From Rana temporaria (lineage: Eukaryota > Chordata > Amphibia > Anura > Ranidae), in assembly GCF_905171775.1 (NCBI RefSeq), contig NC_053490.1, positions 29,315,042 through 29,379,041 on the forward strand: a stretch of DNA of 64,000 bases, read 5' to 3'. The notes beneath the pieces were generated by a model. The model ran no database searches. It was given only the letters and a program-made list of their open reading frames with translations, and was not told the DNA's origin. Made by a program: the position numbers and the translations under genes. This document shows, piece after piece, positions 1 to 9,988 of the stretch. The number at the start of each line of letters is the position of its first letter. Positions within the stretch are counted from its first letter, which is position 1.

Positions 1-21
1 AGTGGCAACAGAGGACACTAG

Positions 22-52
22 TGCTACGTTTCCACTGAGCGGATCGGTTCGG
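22..52 (+). repeat. Harbinger left terminal inverted repeat
   Basis: This 31-bp end is identical to the reverse complement of 7161-7191. It is followed by subterminal GGTTCGG/GGTACGG-like words that recur near both ends and are candidate transposase or Myb-like protein binding sites (inferred). Confidence 0.93.
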
Positions 53-230
53 GTCGTTTAGAATGGAACGGGTTTGAATGGTCCGGTCTATTCTGGTGAG
101 CGTTTCCACTGCAAATCGGACCGCCAGGGCCATACAGGTTTTAGAAAAAATGCCTCTCATGATGTCACACTAGTGCGACGAGAAACGTGATGCAGCGTCA
201 CTCAGCGTCAGCCAAACAACAACAACAACA

Positions 231-434
231 ATGGAGGTCATTCAGCAGCTCGTCTTTTCTCTGCTAGCCTTTTGGTTCTTTATAGGCAAAATTCATACCG
301 CACTGTATGAGAGAAGGTTGCGAGCGGCAATGAGAAACACAGCCGAAAAGAGAAGAAAACTTTTAGCTTGGATGTGTAGCCGGGAGGAGAAGTATACATT
401 TGTGCTGCTAAGACAAAGACGGCAGCGCTATAGG
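231..434 (+). CDS. Harbinger transposase, exon 1
   Basis: Sixty-eight codons open at an ATG about 210 bp inside the left end and run to a good splice donor (AGG|GTAAGC, intron from 435). The residues form a hydrophobic stretch (about 8-20) followed by an arginine-rich segment ending in RQRRQRYR. That composition matches the N-terminal region usual in animal Harbinger transposases, upstream of the part encoded from 3315. The exon ends in phase 0 and the acceptor at 3311-3314 (TTTTTTACAG) also opens phase 0, so joining gives one 434-residue protein. Without this exon, translation could start at the Met at 3315. I prefer the spliced model because the basic N-terminus and both splice sites fit. 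No transcript evidence is available. Confidence 0.72.
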
Positions 435-679
435 GTAAGCACAACTGACTGACTTACCTGAAACACACACACACACATACACTGACACACTGAAACACAC
501 ACTGACCTACACACACACTGACACACACTGACCTATACACACACACACTGACACACACTGACCTATACACACACACACTGACACACACTGACCTATACAC
601 GCACTGACACACAGACACACACACTGACCTATACACACACTGACACACACACACACACACACTGACCTATACACACACT

Positions 680-716
<37 letters not shown>

Positions 717-1399
717 ACCTATACACACACTGACACACACACTGACCTATACACACACTGACACACACACACACACTGACCTATACACACACTGACACAC
801 ACTGACCTATACACACACACACTGACACACACTGACCTATACACACACTGACACACACACACACACACTGACCTATACACACACTGACACACACACACTG
901 ACACACACTGACCTATACACACACACACTGACACACACTGACCTATACACACACTGACACACACACACACACACTGACCTATACACACACTGACACACAC
1001 ACACTGACACACACTGACCTATACACACACACACAGACACACACACTGACCTATACACACACTGACACACACACACTGACACACACTGACCTATACACAC
1101 ACTGACACACAGACACACACACTGACCTATACACACACTGACACACACACACACACACTGACCTATACACACACTGACACACACACACTGACACACACTG
1201 ACCTATACACACACTGACACACACACACTGACACACACTGACCTATACACACACACACTGACACACACTGACACACACACACACACACTGACCTATACAC
1301 ACACTGACACACACACACTGACACACACTGACCTATACACACACTGACACACACACACTGACACACACTGACCTATACACACACACACTGACACACACT

Positions 1400-1432
<33 letters not shown>

Positions 1433-1470
1433 ACCTATACACACACTGACACACACACTGACCTATACAC

Positions 1471-2690
1471 CAGTGTTTTTCAACCTTTTTTCAACCAAGG
1501 CACCCTTTAAAATCTGTCAGAATCTCGAGGCACACTAAACCAAAAATGCGGGGGAAAAAATGTATGCCACATGCTATTTGCACAGTGGTTTTGCAAACAC
1601 ATTTATTTTTGTAAAAAATTCACTTCAATGAATTAAAACAAAATACCAAGGTTATGGCTGATATCTTCAGCCAAATCTGTAACGAATTGTAGTCTTGTGG
1701 GGGAAAAAAATAAAAACCTACATAACACTTGTTACAATTAGGGCACTTTCACATTGACTCATTCCATTGCAGACATGGTGATTTTTTATTTTTTTTATAT
1801 AATATACATGGGCTATGTGGGTTATTATTGATAATGATAACTGTATACTTTAATACTGCAGTTTGGCCGCAGTGCAGGTGTAGCGCAGGGTACCTGCGTT
1901 TTTCATGTGGTTTCTCATAAACTTCTATAATGTTGTACATTTTTGGTACATTTTCTGAAAGCGCACCAAAAATGAGGGACATAATAGAAGTCAATGAGAA
2001 ACCACATGAAAACCGCAGGTACCCTGCGCTACACCTGCGCTGCGGCCAAACTGCAGTATTGAAGTATACAGTTATCATTATCAATAATAACCCACATAGC
2101 CCATGTATATTATATTACATTTAAAACAAAAATCCCCATGCCTGCAATGAAAAGTGAGGCAATGCAAGTGCCAACAGGTGTTATGTCGTTTTTCTATTTT
2201 TAGAAACACCATGTCTGCAATAAAACGATCATACATTGAAAATGACAGGTACAAGTACTGTACCTGTGTCTCCTCACTGTTTTTGTTTCCTCACTGTTTT
2301 TTCACCTCTACTCATGTTGTTCTTCTCCTCCCCTCAGGGAAACGCGCGCCAGCCAGCATCTACTCTGAGACCCGCGGCTCACACGTCACAGATAGCGGTG
2401 CGTGCGCCCGACCCTCCCATAGCAACCGATGACGTAATCGGTTGGCAAGACACAGTCGGAAGGCCCCGCACAGCCAGCACAGCTTCCTGAGTGCCTGTGG
2501 CAGCAGGAAGTGAGCTTTACACAACGGACCAGCACCGCTGTAATAACAAATATTAAACAAGTGGCCAGCAGTAGTTAAAACATCAGATGGCTGCCATAGC
2601 TGCCTATATTGGGGGTCATTTTGCCGCGGCACACCTGGGGACTCTTCACGGCACACCAGTGTGCCGCGGCACACTGGTTGAGAAACGTTG
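1471..2690. mobile_element. Non-autonomous hAT element (CAGTGTTTTTCAACC ends)
   Basis: The left end CAGTGTTTTTCAACC and the right end GGTTGAGAAACGTTG are imperfect inverted repeats. An 8-bp duplication CTATACAC lies at 1463-1470 and 2691-2698. Length and sequence of the duplication and the CAG start are typical of hAT. No transposase frame is visible. The interior includes a large palindrome (1741-2172) that looks like a second, older insertion. Confidence 0.88.
1741..2172. repeat. 430-bp palindrome inside the hAT element
   Basis: Two arms of roughly 200 bp are inverted copies of each other around about 1957. The outer ends read GGGCACTTTCAC-like and its complement. This explains overlapping open frames on opposite strands that share sequence. 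It is probably a foldback MITE nested in the hAT; no clear target duplication was found. Confidence 0.85.
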
Positions 2691-3099
2691 CTATACACAC
2701 ACTGACACACACACACACACTGACCTATACACACACTGACACACACTGACCTATACACACACACACTGACACACACTGACCTATACACACACTGACACAC
2801 AGACACACACACTGACCTATACACACACTGACACACACACACACACACTGACCTATACACACACTGACACACACACACTGACACACACTGACCTATACAC
2901 ACACTGACACACACACACTGACACACACTGACCTATACACACACACACTGACACACACTGACACACACACACACACACTGACCTATACACACACTGACAC
3001 ACACACACTGACACACACTGACCTATACACACACTGACACACACACACTGACACACACTGACCTATACACACACACACTGACACACACTGACACACACT

Positions 3100-3138
<39 letters not shown>

Positions 3139-3314
3139 ACCTATACACACACTGACACACACACACACACTTACCTATACACACACTGACACACACTGAC
3201 CTATACACACACACACTGACACACACTGACCTATACACACACACACACTGAGACACACACACACACACACACACACACTGACCTATACACACTGACACAC
3301 TGCATTTTTTACAG

Positions 3315-4415
3315 ATGCTTCTCCTTTTGGCAAAGCAGCGCCGCCGACCAGTGATTTGGGCATTCCCTCGTGCCAATGAGTGGTGGAATGTGACCGTCCC
3401 AGGATTCACCCACAGACAGTGGGTGCAGAATTTAAGGATGTCAGAGGAAACCTTCTCATTCCTTTGTGCCAAGCTACGTCCAGTGATGGAAAAGAAAAGC
3501 ACCAACTTCAGAGCCTGTTTGCCTGTAAGGAAAAGAATTGCCATTGCACTGTGGAAGCTGGCTACCAACAGTGAATACAGGAGTATAGGCCATCTTTTTG
3601 GTGTCAGCAAATCATCAGTGTGTCGGTGTGTGCAGGACTTCTGTAAGGCTGTGTGCACATTGCTAGCTCCTGAAATTGTTCATTTTCCTAACAGGGAAAA
3701 GCTCAAAGACATGGCTGAGTACTTTGAGAACAGGTGGGGCCTTCCACAGTGTGTTGGTGCTATTGATGGCTCACACATACCAATAATAGCACCACAAGAA
3801 TACCACACTGACTACTTCAACCGAAAAGGCTGGCATTCCATCGTCCTCCAGGGAGTAGTGGATGGCAAGGGACTATTCTGGAATGTGAATGTAGGAAAGC
3901 CTGGGAGTTTGCATGATGCTCGGGTTCTCCGATTGTCAACATTTTGGGATTGGGTTGGCCAGGGAGGCCTGTATCCTGTTAGCACTAAGAACATTTGTGG
4001 GGTGAATGTTGGCTATTATGTGCTTGGGGACTCTGCCTATCCTTTACAAAATTGGCTCCTGAAACCATTTCCTGACAATGGGCGCCTAACAACAGAGCAG
4101 CAAATCTACAACAAGAAAACATCCAGGGCACGTGTTGTAGTGGAAAATGCGTTTGGAAGACTAAAGGGTAGATGGAGGTGTCTTATGAAGAGGAATGACA
4201 GTGACATTCAACTTACAAAATCCATGGTCCTAACGTGCTGTACTCTTCACAATCTTTGTGAAAGCCATGGAGAAGACTTTGACCAGGATTGGAATACATC
4301 TCCAGAAGAGCCAGTACCAGTAATAGCAGCACAGGATATGGAAGAAGAGTGCAGCGAAATACGTCAGGCTCTGATGAGGCACCTTAACGTTAACGTTGTT
4401 ACCGTGAATAATTAA
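3315..4415 (+). CDS. Harbinger transposase, exon 2 (catalytic, DDE superfamily 4)
   Basis: This exon encodes 366 residues and ends at TAA. In order: a basic lead-in, a helix-turn-helix region (about residues 70-115 of this exon) and a DDE_Tnp_4-type catalytic core resembling vertebrate HARBI1 and Harbinger transposases. The likely triad is D151 (GAIDGSHIPI), D239 (YVLGDSAYPL) and E277 (VVENAFGRLKGRW). The family motif SLHDARVLR lies between the two aspartates. There is no stop or frameshift, and the length fits the family. In the family the enzyme cuts the element ends and joins them to 3-bp targets. The protein acts in the nucleus together with the Myb-like partner encoded from the other end of the element. 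An AATAAA at 4445-4450 is close behind the stop. Confidence 0.95.
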   Translation: MLLLLAKQRRRPVIWAFPRANEWWNVTVPGFTHRQWVQNLRMSEETFSFLCAKLRPVMEKKSTNFRACLPVRKRIAIALWKLATNSEYRSIGHLFGVSKSSVCRCVQDFCKAVCTLLAPEIVHFPNREKLKDMAEYFENRWGLPQCVGAIDGSHIPIIAPQEYHTDYFNRKGWHSIVLQGVVDGKGLFWNVNVGKPGSLHDARVLRLSTFWDWVGQGGLYPVSTKNICGVNVGYYVLGDSAYPLQNWLLKPFPDNGRLTTEQQIYNKKTSRARVVVENAFGRLKGRWRCLMKRNDSDIQLTKSMVLTCCTLHNLCESHGEDFDQDWNTSPEEPVPVIAAQDMEEECSEIRQALMRHLNVNVVTVNN

Positions 4416-4444
4416 AATCTTTAATTACTTTTTGCTAAATGCTA

Positions 4445-4450
4445 AATAAA
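4445..4450 (+). other. Poly(A) signal for the transposase gene
   Basis: AATAAA lies 30 bp after the transposase stop codon and is the first such hexamer downstream. Function is inferred from position. Confidence 0.6.
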
Positions 4451-4600
4451 ATCAGACATACTCAGAGAAGTCGTTCTTGTTTTTTATTCCACAAAAAAAA
4501 TCATCTTCATACATATTTTGTAAAAGCAAAATTTTGATAATGTAGAAACATTGTTTACAATAAAGAGCTTGTAAAGGTTTGTTTTTTTATTAAGCTAGTG

Positions 4601-4761
4601 CAGGGATACGCAATTAGCGGAAATCCAGCTGTTTTGCAGAACTACAAGTCCCATCATGCTTTTGCCTCTGGGTGTCATGCTTGTGACTGTCAGAGTCTTG
4701 CTATGCCACATGGGAATCGTAGTTCTGAAACAGTTGGATATCCACTAATTGCATATCCCTA
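4601..4761. mobile_element. 161-bp hAT MITE
   Basis: The ends CAGGGATACGCAATTAG and CTAATTGCATATCCCTA are inverted repeats. The flanks AGCTAGTG (4593-4600) and AGCTATTG (4762-4769) are an 8-bp duplication with one mismatch. It includes an internal inverted pair around the word ACTACAAGTCCCATCATG. It lies between the two Harbinger genes and disrupts neither. Confidence 0.82.
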
Positions 4762-4814
4762 AGCTATTGCATTGTAGTTTTTTTCTTCAATTTCACTACC
4801 AATAAATGTTTTTT

Positions 4815-4965
4815 TTTTTTTTTCTTGGTCTGAATTTCTCACTTCCTGTTCCTCCTTAGTAAGCTGTTCAATAAGCTGTGCTGACTGACTAAACACAGCT
4901 CAGATGATGTTGTCAGGTTTACTGAGAAGGAACAGGAAGTGAGAAATTCAGACCAAGAAAAAAAA
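4815..4965. repeat. Foldback repeat with about 38-bp arms
   Basis: The arm at 4815-4853 (CTTGGTCTGAATTTCTCAC core) is inverted almost perfectly at 4928-4965. The intervening 74 bp are unique in the window. It is probably a small MITE of unknown family in the Harbinger intergenic region. The rest of 4966-5250 shows no clear gene. Confidence 0.75.
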
Positions 4966-5253
4966 CATCTAAAAAGGAAATTAAAGGAAAAGGTAAACCA
5001 AAAATGCCAAGTATATTCGCAATTACATCTACAATGCAAAAATGAGAAGAAATTAAGCGATCGGGGGTGCCCTTTGTTGAAATCCAGGCTCCACCGTCCA
5101 AGGGGGGGTGATAACGCAAAGGAGGCAGAAGGGAATCAGAGCAGCAGCACAAAGAAAGCCATGTGCAGCAAGGAGCAAATGTGTCCAATCTTGTGTGATC
5201 GCTGATGGCTCAAAGGAGCCTATTAAAAAAAAAATCTAACCTTTAAAACCCAC

Positions 5254-5259
5254 TTTATT
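5254..5259 (-). other. Poly(A) signal for the Myb-like gene
   Basis: TTTATT on + is AATAAA on the minus strand, about 46 bp past the stop codon of the Myb-like gene. Confidence 0.55.
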
Positions 5260-5304
5260 TTTAAACGTAAACATGGGTACAGGTCCTGTGCTGCATGAAA
5301 GGCA

Positions 5305-5579
5305 CTAATGTCTGGGTGGTGACCTGGGTTGACGATTGGCTCCAATCACTTGAACAAGCTGACCAAGGACACCGAGGAAGGCCTGGTTGAAGGTAGCCAA
5401 CTGCTCCATCTGCTGCCGGGCAATTTCTGCCTCCTGGCGCATAGCTTCCTGTGCATCCTGACGTAGTGCTTGAAACCGCCTCTCAGAAAGGTTATCCATT
5501 CTTTCCAGCTGCCTTTCTTCTGCTGCCCGCATATCCTCCATAACTGTGCGCAGATCCAACTGGAACCTTCTCCTTTCAC
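5305..5579 (-). CDS. Harbinger Myb-like protein, exon 3
   Basis: The acceptor on the minus strand (TATTACAG) precedes 5579, and the frame continues exactly from exon 2 (phase 1). It codes for about 91 residues, including a highly charged helical segment rich in Glu, Arg and Gln (AAEERQLERMDNLSERRF and onward), probably a coiled coil. It ends in a short basic, proline-rich tail before the stop. In known Harbinger Myb-like proteins the C-terminal part mediates self-association or contact with the transposase; that role here is inferred. Confidence 0.85.
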
Positions 5580-5756
5580 CTGTAATATACAAAAGACCTA
5601 AATATTGCTTTTGGTAACATCTGCCAAACCAATACTGTAAGCTCCTTTCTCATCTGCCCCACTAGACTGTACCACACTGATTCACTGCCACACCTCTGTT
5701 CCCCCCGCTCATCTGCTACACCAATACACAGCACTGCTCATCTGCCCACTGCTGAA

Positions 5757-6200
5757 CCCCCTTCTCATCTCTTCTACCACTGTACCTCCTGCTAATCCCC
5801 CCCTTCTCATCTCTTCCACCACTGTACCTCATACACATCTCCCCCACAGCTGATCTCCCCCTCCTCATCTATTCAACCACTGTACCTCCTGCACATCTCC
5901 CCCACAGCTGGTCCCCCCCTTCTCATCTCTTCCACCACTGTACCTCATGCACATCTCCCCCACAGCTGATCTCCCCCTCCTCATCTATTCAACCACTGTA
6001 CCTCCTGCACATCTCCCCCACAGCTGGTCCCCCCCTTCTCATCTCTTCCACCACTGTACCTCATGCACATCTCCCCCACAGCTGATCTCCCCCTTCTTAT
6101 CTATTCCAACACTGTACCTCCTGCACATCTCCCCCACAGCTGATCTCCCCCTTCTTATCTATTCCAACACTGTACCTCCTGCACATCTGCCCCACTGCTG
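5757..6200. repeat. 58-bp minisatellite in the Myb-like intron
   Basis: About seven units of roughly 58 bp alternate ACAGCTGATCTCCCCC and ACAGCTGGTCCCCCC variants with CACTGTACCTC. It lies wholly within intron 2 (5580-6253) of the minus-strand gene. Confidence 0.9.
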
Positions 6201-6253
6201 TTTTAGTTTAAGAAAATGCAGTTAAAAATTACTTTATTATCATCATGTCTTAC

Positions 6254-6445
6254 CATTGTGCCTTGGTGCATTGGGAGTACTCTGTAGTTGGCTACTCTGT
6301 GGTTGGCTACTCTGTGGTTGGCTACTCTGTGGTTGGCTACTCTGTGGTTGGCTTGAGGAAATACTGCTGCTGTTGCTGCTGAAAGACATTGAAGGTCCAT
6401 CTTCTGATAAGTTTGATGCATCAGTGGAGAGTCCATCAACTGTTT
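6254..6445 (-). CDS. Harbinger Myb-like protein, exon 2
   Basis: This 192-nt exon is bounded on the minus strand by TTTTCAG at its start and GTAAGA at its end, with phases matching both neighbours. It encodes a serine-rich linker followed by about five copies of SQPQS, produced by a 15-bp tandem repeat (6286-6354). It is probably a flexible spacer between the DNA-binding domain and the helical C-terminus. Repeat number may vary between copies. Confidence 0.82.
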
Positions 6446-6533
6446 CTGAAAATAAACATATGGTTAGATATTATATTTTAAATGGTAAGCAGAGCGATAT
6501 CCTATGCAAAGTTTTAAAAAAAAAAAAACTTAC

Positions 6534-6906
6534 CAAAGGGGTCTACCATAGATTCGAGAATTACAGTTGCAGAGTCCAGACCTCCCTCCCTGCCTTGGTT
6601 TGCTGGCCGATGACCGTAAATGGCGTCCATGGCGTCGTACCACCTCCAAGCAGTTGGACAGTTTCCACTACGGCTGTTGGCGTCCTTAATTTTTTTATAT
6701 TGTGCTTTAAGCTTTTTAAGCTTTGCCCTACACTGGCCCGACGTCCGTTCAAATCCCTCGGCTGCCATCCGCTGAGAAATATCTTTATAGACCTTTTCAT
6801 TTCTCACTGATCCATCAAGCTCACTCTGAATAACGCCATCGCCGATGATTGCTAAGAACGTAGATAGTTCCTCAGATAACCAGACCCTGCTGTTGTTTGC
6901 TGGCAT
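6534..6906 (-). CDS. Harbinger Myb-like protein, exon 1 (trihelix Myb/SANT domain)
   Basis: Translation starts at 6906, about 285 bp from the right end. Residues 6-100 form a Myb/SANT-like (trihelix, Myb_DNA-bind_4 type) domain with the family's hallmark tryptophan-led helix, the segment RNEKVYKDIS and QCRAKLKKLKAQYKKIKD. The exon ends at 6534 before GTAAGT on the minus strand. Joined with 6445-6254 and 5579-5305 it gives one 279-residue protein without stops. Harbinger elements normally encode such a second protein, which binds subterminal DNA and helps transposase enter the nucleus (family knowledge). The same genes convergently placed on one element, both intact, support a functional pair. 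Confidence 0.92.
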
Positions 6907-7160
6907 CCTTCTCCTTTATATGGACTAATAAGGCGACGTGGTGATTGTTTGGCGCTTTGCTTTGACGTCAGCATTGATGTTTTCTGACCACCAATCAGTG
7001 GAAAGTACTGTGTGACGCCAGTAGCTCCGCCCTAACCGTACCGTTCCATTTTCTATGGACCCACATGAGAAGCAGGACCCTGAATGGTGCGGTACGGTTC
7101 GGTTTTATGGCACGCTTTCATAATGGAAACACCCAAAATAGCGTACCGTACCGAACCGTA

Positions 7161-7191
7161 CCGAACCGATCCGCTCAGTGGAAACGTAGCA
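7161..7191 (-). repeat. Harbinger right terminal inverted repeat
   Basis: Perfect inverted copy of 22-52. Just inside it (about 7090-7160) the sequence is rich in repeated CGGTACGGTTCGG-type words on the minus strand, a plausible array of binding sites for the element's DNA-binding protein. Confidence 0.93.
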
Positions 7192-7625
7192 TAGGTGGAA
7201 CTCTTGAGAAGCTTCCTGCATCCTAGCAACAGAGAACACTAGGTGGAACCCTTGAGAAGCTTGCTGCGTCCTAGCAAAAAAGGATACTAGGTGGAACTCT
7301 TGAGAAGCGGCCTGCATCCTAGCAACAGTGGACACTATGTGGAACTCTTGAGAAGCTTCCTGCATCCTAGCAACAGTGGACACTATGTGGAACTCTTGAG
7401 AAGCTTCCTGCATCCTAGCAAAAAAGGATACTAGGTGGAACTATTGAGAAGCTGCCTGCGTCCTAGCAACAGAGAACACTAGGTGGAACCCTTGAGAAGC
7501 TGCCTGCATCCTAGCAACAGAGAACACTAGGTGGAACTCTTGAGAAGCTGCCTGCATCCTAGCAACAGAGAACACTAGGTGGAACTCTTGAGAAGCTGCC
7601 TGCATCCTAGCAACAGAGAACACTA

Positions 7626-7790
7626 TTAGCTATGAGAAAGCATCACATGATGTGAAACATGTCAGCCACCTTTTTCCTGTTGTTCACTTCATTTTGACTG
7701 CATCGCTTTGGTTGTTTTTTTGGATTTCATTTGTACAATAAAAACATCGTTTTAAGGAGTGTAGCAGTCCAGGATCTTCTTCTATCTAAC
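7626..7790. repeat. Satellite spacer module, copy 1
   Basis: About 165 bp beginning CTATGAGAAAGCATCACATG and ending GATCTTCTTCTATC. It recurs at 9022-9186 and 9830-9988 between satellite blocks, so spacer and array expand together. It contains ACAATAAA and GCAGTCCAGG words that resemble a module seen at 37800-37930 and 49040-49180. Confidence 0.9.
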
Positions 7791-8185
7791 ATGCCTCCTC
7801 CTCTTGATATAACCCAATAAATGCCGCATGACCACATCGCAATGGTGTGCATTACATGCAGTTGTGAGCTGGTCACAGTGCAGCCCCCATTCACTTTGCA
7901 TTAGAGCCCCATGGACCTGCAATGCACACTATTGCAGCATGGTCGTGCACCATTTAAAGGGTTAAATAAGGCGGTGAGGAGGCAACATATCGCTTCCTCA
8001 CCCACCACTGTCAAACGTCTCTGAAGAGCAAGCCAGGCACAAATCGCTTCTTCAATGTTGTGCCATGAGCTGTATTTCTAACGCTCACACAGGAAGTCAA
8101 GGGGGCAATAAAACTGCGGCTCAACCTAGTCAGTCTCCTAGAAAAGCTACCTGAATCCTAGCAATGGGGGCGATTCACACTGTAA
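7791..8185. other. Non-satellite sequence within the array
   Basis: About 395 bp with an internal inverted pair around GTGTGCATTACATGCAG and AATGCACACTATTGCAG words, present only between the first and second satellite blocks. It is probably an insertion, but no target duplication is clear. Confidence 0.4.
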
Positions 8186-9021
8186 CAGTGGCAACAGAGG
8201 ACACTAGGTGGAACTCTTGAGAAGCTGCCTGCATCCTAGCAACAGAGGACACTAGGTGGAACTCTTGAGAAGCGGCCTGTGTCCTAGCAACAGAGGACAC
8301 TAGGTGCAACCCTTGAGAAGCGGCCTGTGTCCTAGCAACAGAGGACACTAGGTGGAACTATTGAGAAGCTGCCTGCTTCCTAGCAACAGAGCACACTAGG
8401 TGGAATTATTGAGAAGCTGCCTGCTTCCTAGCAACAGAGGACACTAGGTGGAACCCTTGAGAAGCGGCCTGCATCCTAGCAACAGTGGACACTATGTGGA
8501 ACTCTTGAGAAGCTTCCTGCATCCTAGCAAAAAAGGATACTAGGTGGAACTATTGAGAAGCTGCCTGCATCCTAGCAACAGAGGACACTAGGTGGAACCC
8601 TTGAGAAGCGACCTGTGTCCTAGCAATAGAGGACACTAGGTGGAACTCTTGAGAAGCTGCCTGCGTCCTAGCAACAGAGAACACTAGGCGGAACCCTTGA
8701 GAAGTGGCCTGTGTTCTAGCAACAGAGGACACTAGGTGGAACCATTGAGAAGCTGCCTGCATCCTAGCAACAGAGAACACTAGGTGGAACCCTTGAGAAG
8801 CTGCCTGCATCCTAGCAACAGAGAACACTAGGTGGAACTCTTGAGAAGCTGCCTGCATCCTAGCAACAGAGAACACTAGATGTAACCCTTGAGAAGCTGC
8901 CTGCATCCTAGCAACAGAGAACACTAGGTGGAACCCTTGAGAAGCTGCCTGCGGCCTGGCTATAGAGAACACTAGATGGAACCCTTGAGAAGCTGCCTGT
9001 GTCCTAGCAACAGAGGACACT

Positions 9022-9186
9022 ATGAGCTATGAGAAAGCATCACATGATGTGAAACATGTCAGCCACCTTTTTTCCTGTTGTTCACTTCATTTTGACTGCA
9101 TCGCTTTGGTTGTTTTTTTTGGATTTCATTTGTACAATAAAGACATAGTTTTGAGGAGTGCGGCAGTCCAGGATCTTCTTCTATCC
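9022..9186. repeat. Satellite spacer module, copy 2
   Basis: Nearly identical to 7626-7790, differing by a few substitutions and T-run length. Confidence 0.9.
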
Positions 9187-9829
9187 AACAGAGGACACTA
9201 GGTGGAACTCTTGAGAAGCTGCCTGTGTCCTAGCAACAGAGGACATTATGTGGAACTCTTGAGAAGCTTGCTGCGTCCTAGCAAAAAAGGATACTAGGTG
9301 GAACTATTGAGAAGCTACCTGCATCCTAGCAACAGAGGACACTAGGTGGAACCCTTGAGAAGCGGCCTGTGTCCTAGCAATAGAGGACACTAGGTGGAAC
9401 TCTTGAGAAGCTGCCTGCGTCCTAGCAACAGAGGACACAAGATGAAACTCTTGAGAAGCTGCCTGCGTCCTAGCAACAGAGAACACTAGGTGGAACCCTT
9501 GAGAAGCGGCCTGTGTTCTAGCAACAGAGGACACTATGTGGAACCCTTGAGAAGCTGCCTGCATCCTAGCAACAGAGAACACTAGGTGGAACCCTTGAGA
9601 AGCTGCCTGCATCCTAGCAACAGAGAACACTAGGTGGAACTCTTGAGAAGCTGCCTGCATCCTAACAACAGAGAACACTAGGTGTAACCCTTGAGAAGCT
9701 GCCTGCATCCTAGCAACAGAGAACACTAGGTGGAACCCTTGAGAAGCTGCCTGCGGCCTGGCAATAGAGGACACTAGATGGAACCCTTGAGAAGCTGCCT
9801 GTGTCCTAGCAACAGAGGACGCTATGAGC

Positions 9830-9988
9830 TATGAGTACGCATTACATGATGTAAAACATGTCATCCACCTTTTTCCTGTTGTTCACTTAATTTTGACTGC
9901 ATCGCTTTGGTTGTTTTTTTTGGATTTCATTTGTACAATAAAGACATAGTTTTAAGGAGTGCGGCAGTCCAGGATCTTCTTCTATCCA
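9830..9988. repeat. Satellite spacer module, copy 3
   Basis: Third copy. It is slightly more diverged at its start (CTATGAGTACGCATTACATG) and otherwise matches the other two. Confidence 0.88.

Larger units (their letters stand above)
455..3300. repeat. CA-rich complex minisatellite
   Basis: Variable runs of (CA)n are punctuated by TGACCTATACACACACTGAC blocks, repeated dozens of times. The array is interrupted at 1471-2690 by a hAT element, and the 8-bp duplication it caused (CTATACAC) comes from the array itself. The block length varies by 2-bp steps, which suggests slippage. Confidence 0.95.
435..3314 (+). other. Transposase intron filled with CA minisatellite and a hAT insertion
   Basis: This 2.88-kb intron has GTAAGC at its 5' end and a T-run followed by ACAG at its 3' end. 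It holds the CA-rich array at 455-1470 and 2691-3300 and the hAT element at 1471-2690. On the minus strand the array reads as long cysteine/valine-rich open frames (CVCVSVC-type). These are artefacts of the repeat and are not genes. Confidence 0.75.
22..7191 (+). mobile_element. Full-length PIF/Harbinger DNA transposon
   Basis: Both ends carry the same 31-bp terminal inverted repeat, starting TGCTACGTTTCC at 22 and ending as its reverse complement at 7191. The flanks show a 3-bp duplication, TAG at 19-21 and 7192-7194, and removing the element and one TAG restores a normal unit of the surrounding 48-bp satellite. Inside are two convergent genes, as expected of autonomous Harbinger elements: a DDE transposase on + and a Myb/SANT-like DNA-binding protein on -. 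Neither coding sequence contains a stop or frameshift once the visible introns are removed. The 7.17-kb length is inflated by a CA-rich minisatellite, a hAT insertion in the transposase intron and a 58-bp minisatellite in the Myb intron. Family and borders are seen directly. Autonomy or activity is inferred. Confidence 0.93.

Noticed and set aside
454..3658. Long cysteine/valine-rich minus-strand frames (MCVCVSVC types)
   Set aside because: They are translations of the CA-rich minisatellite, lack other sequence features and lie in the predicted transposase intron.
7105..9774. Minus-strand repeat protein in the 48-bp satellite
   Set aside because: A 48-bp unit keeps frame automatically; no other evidence for a gene, so reported only as a low-interest observation.
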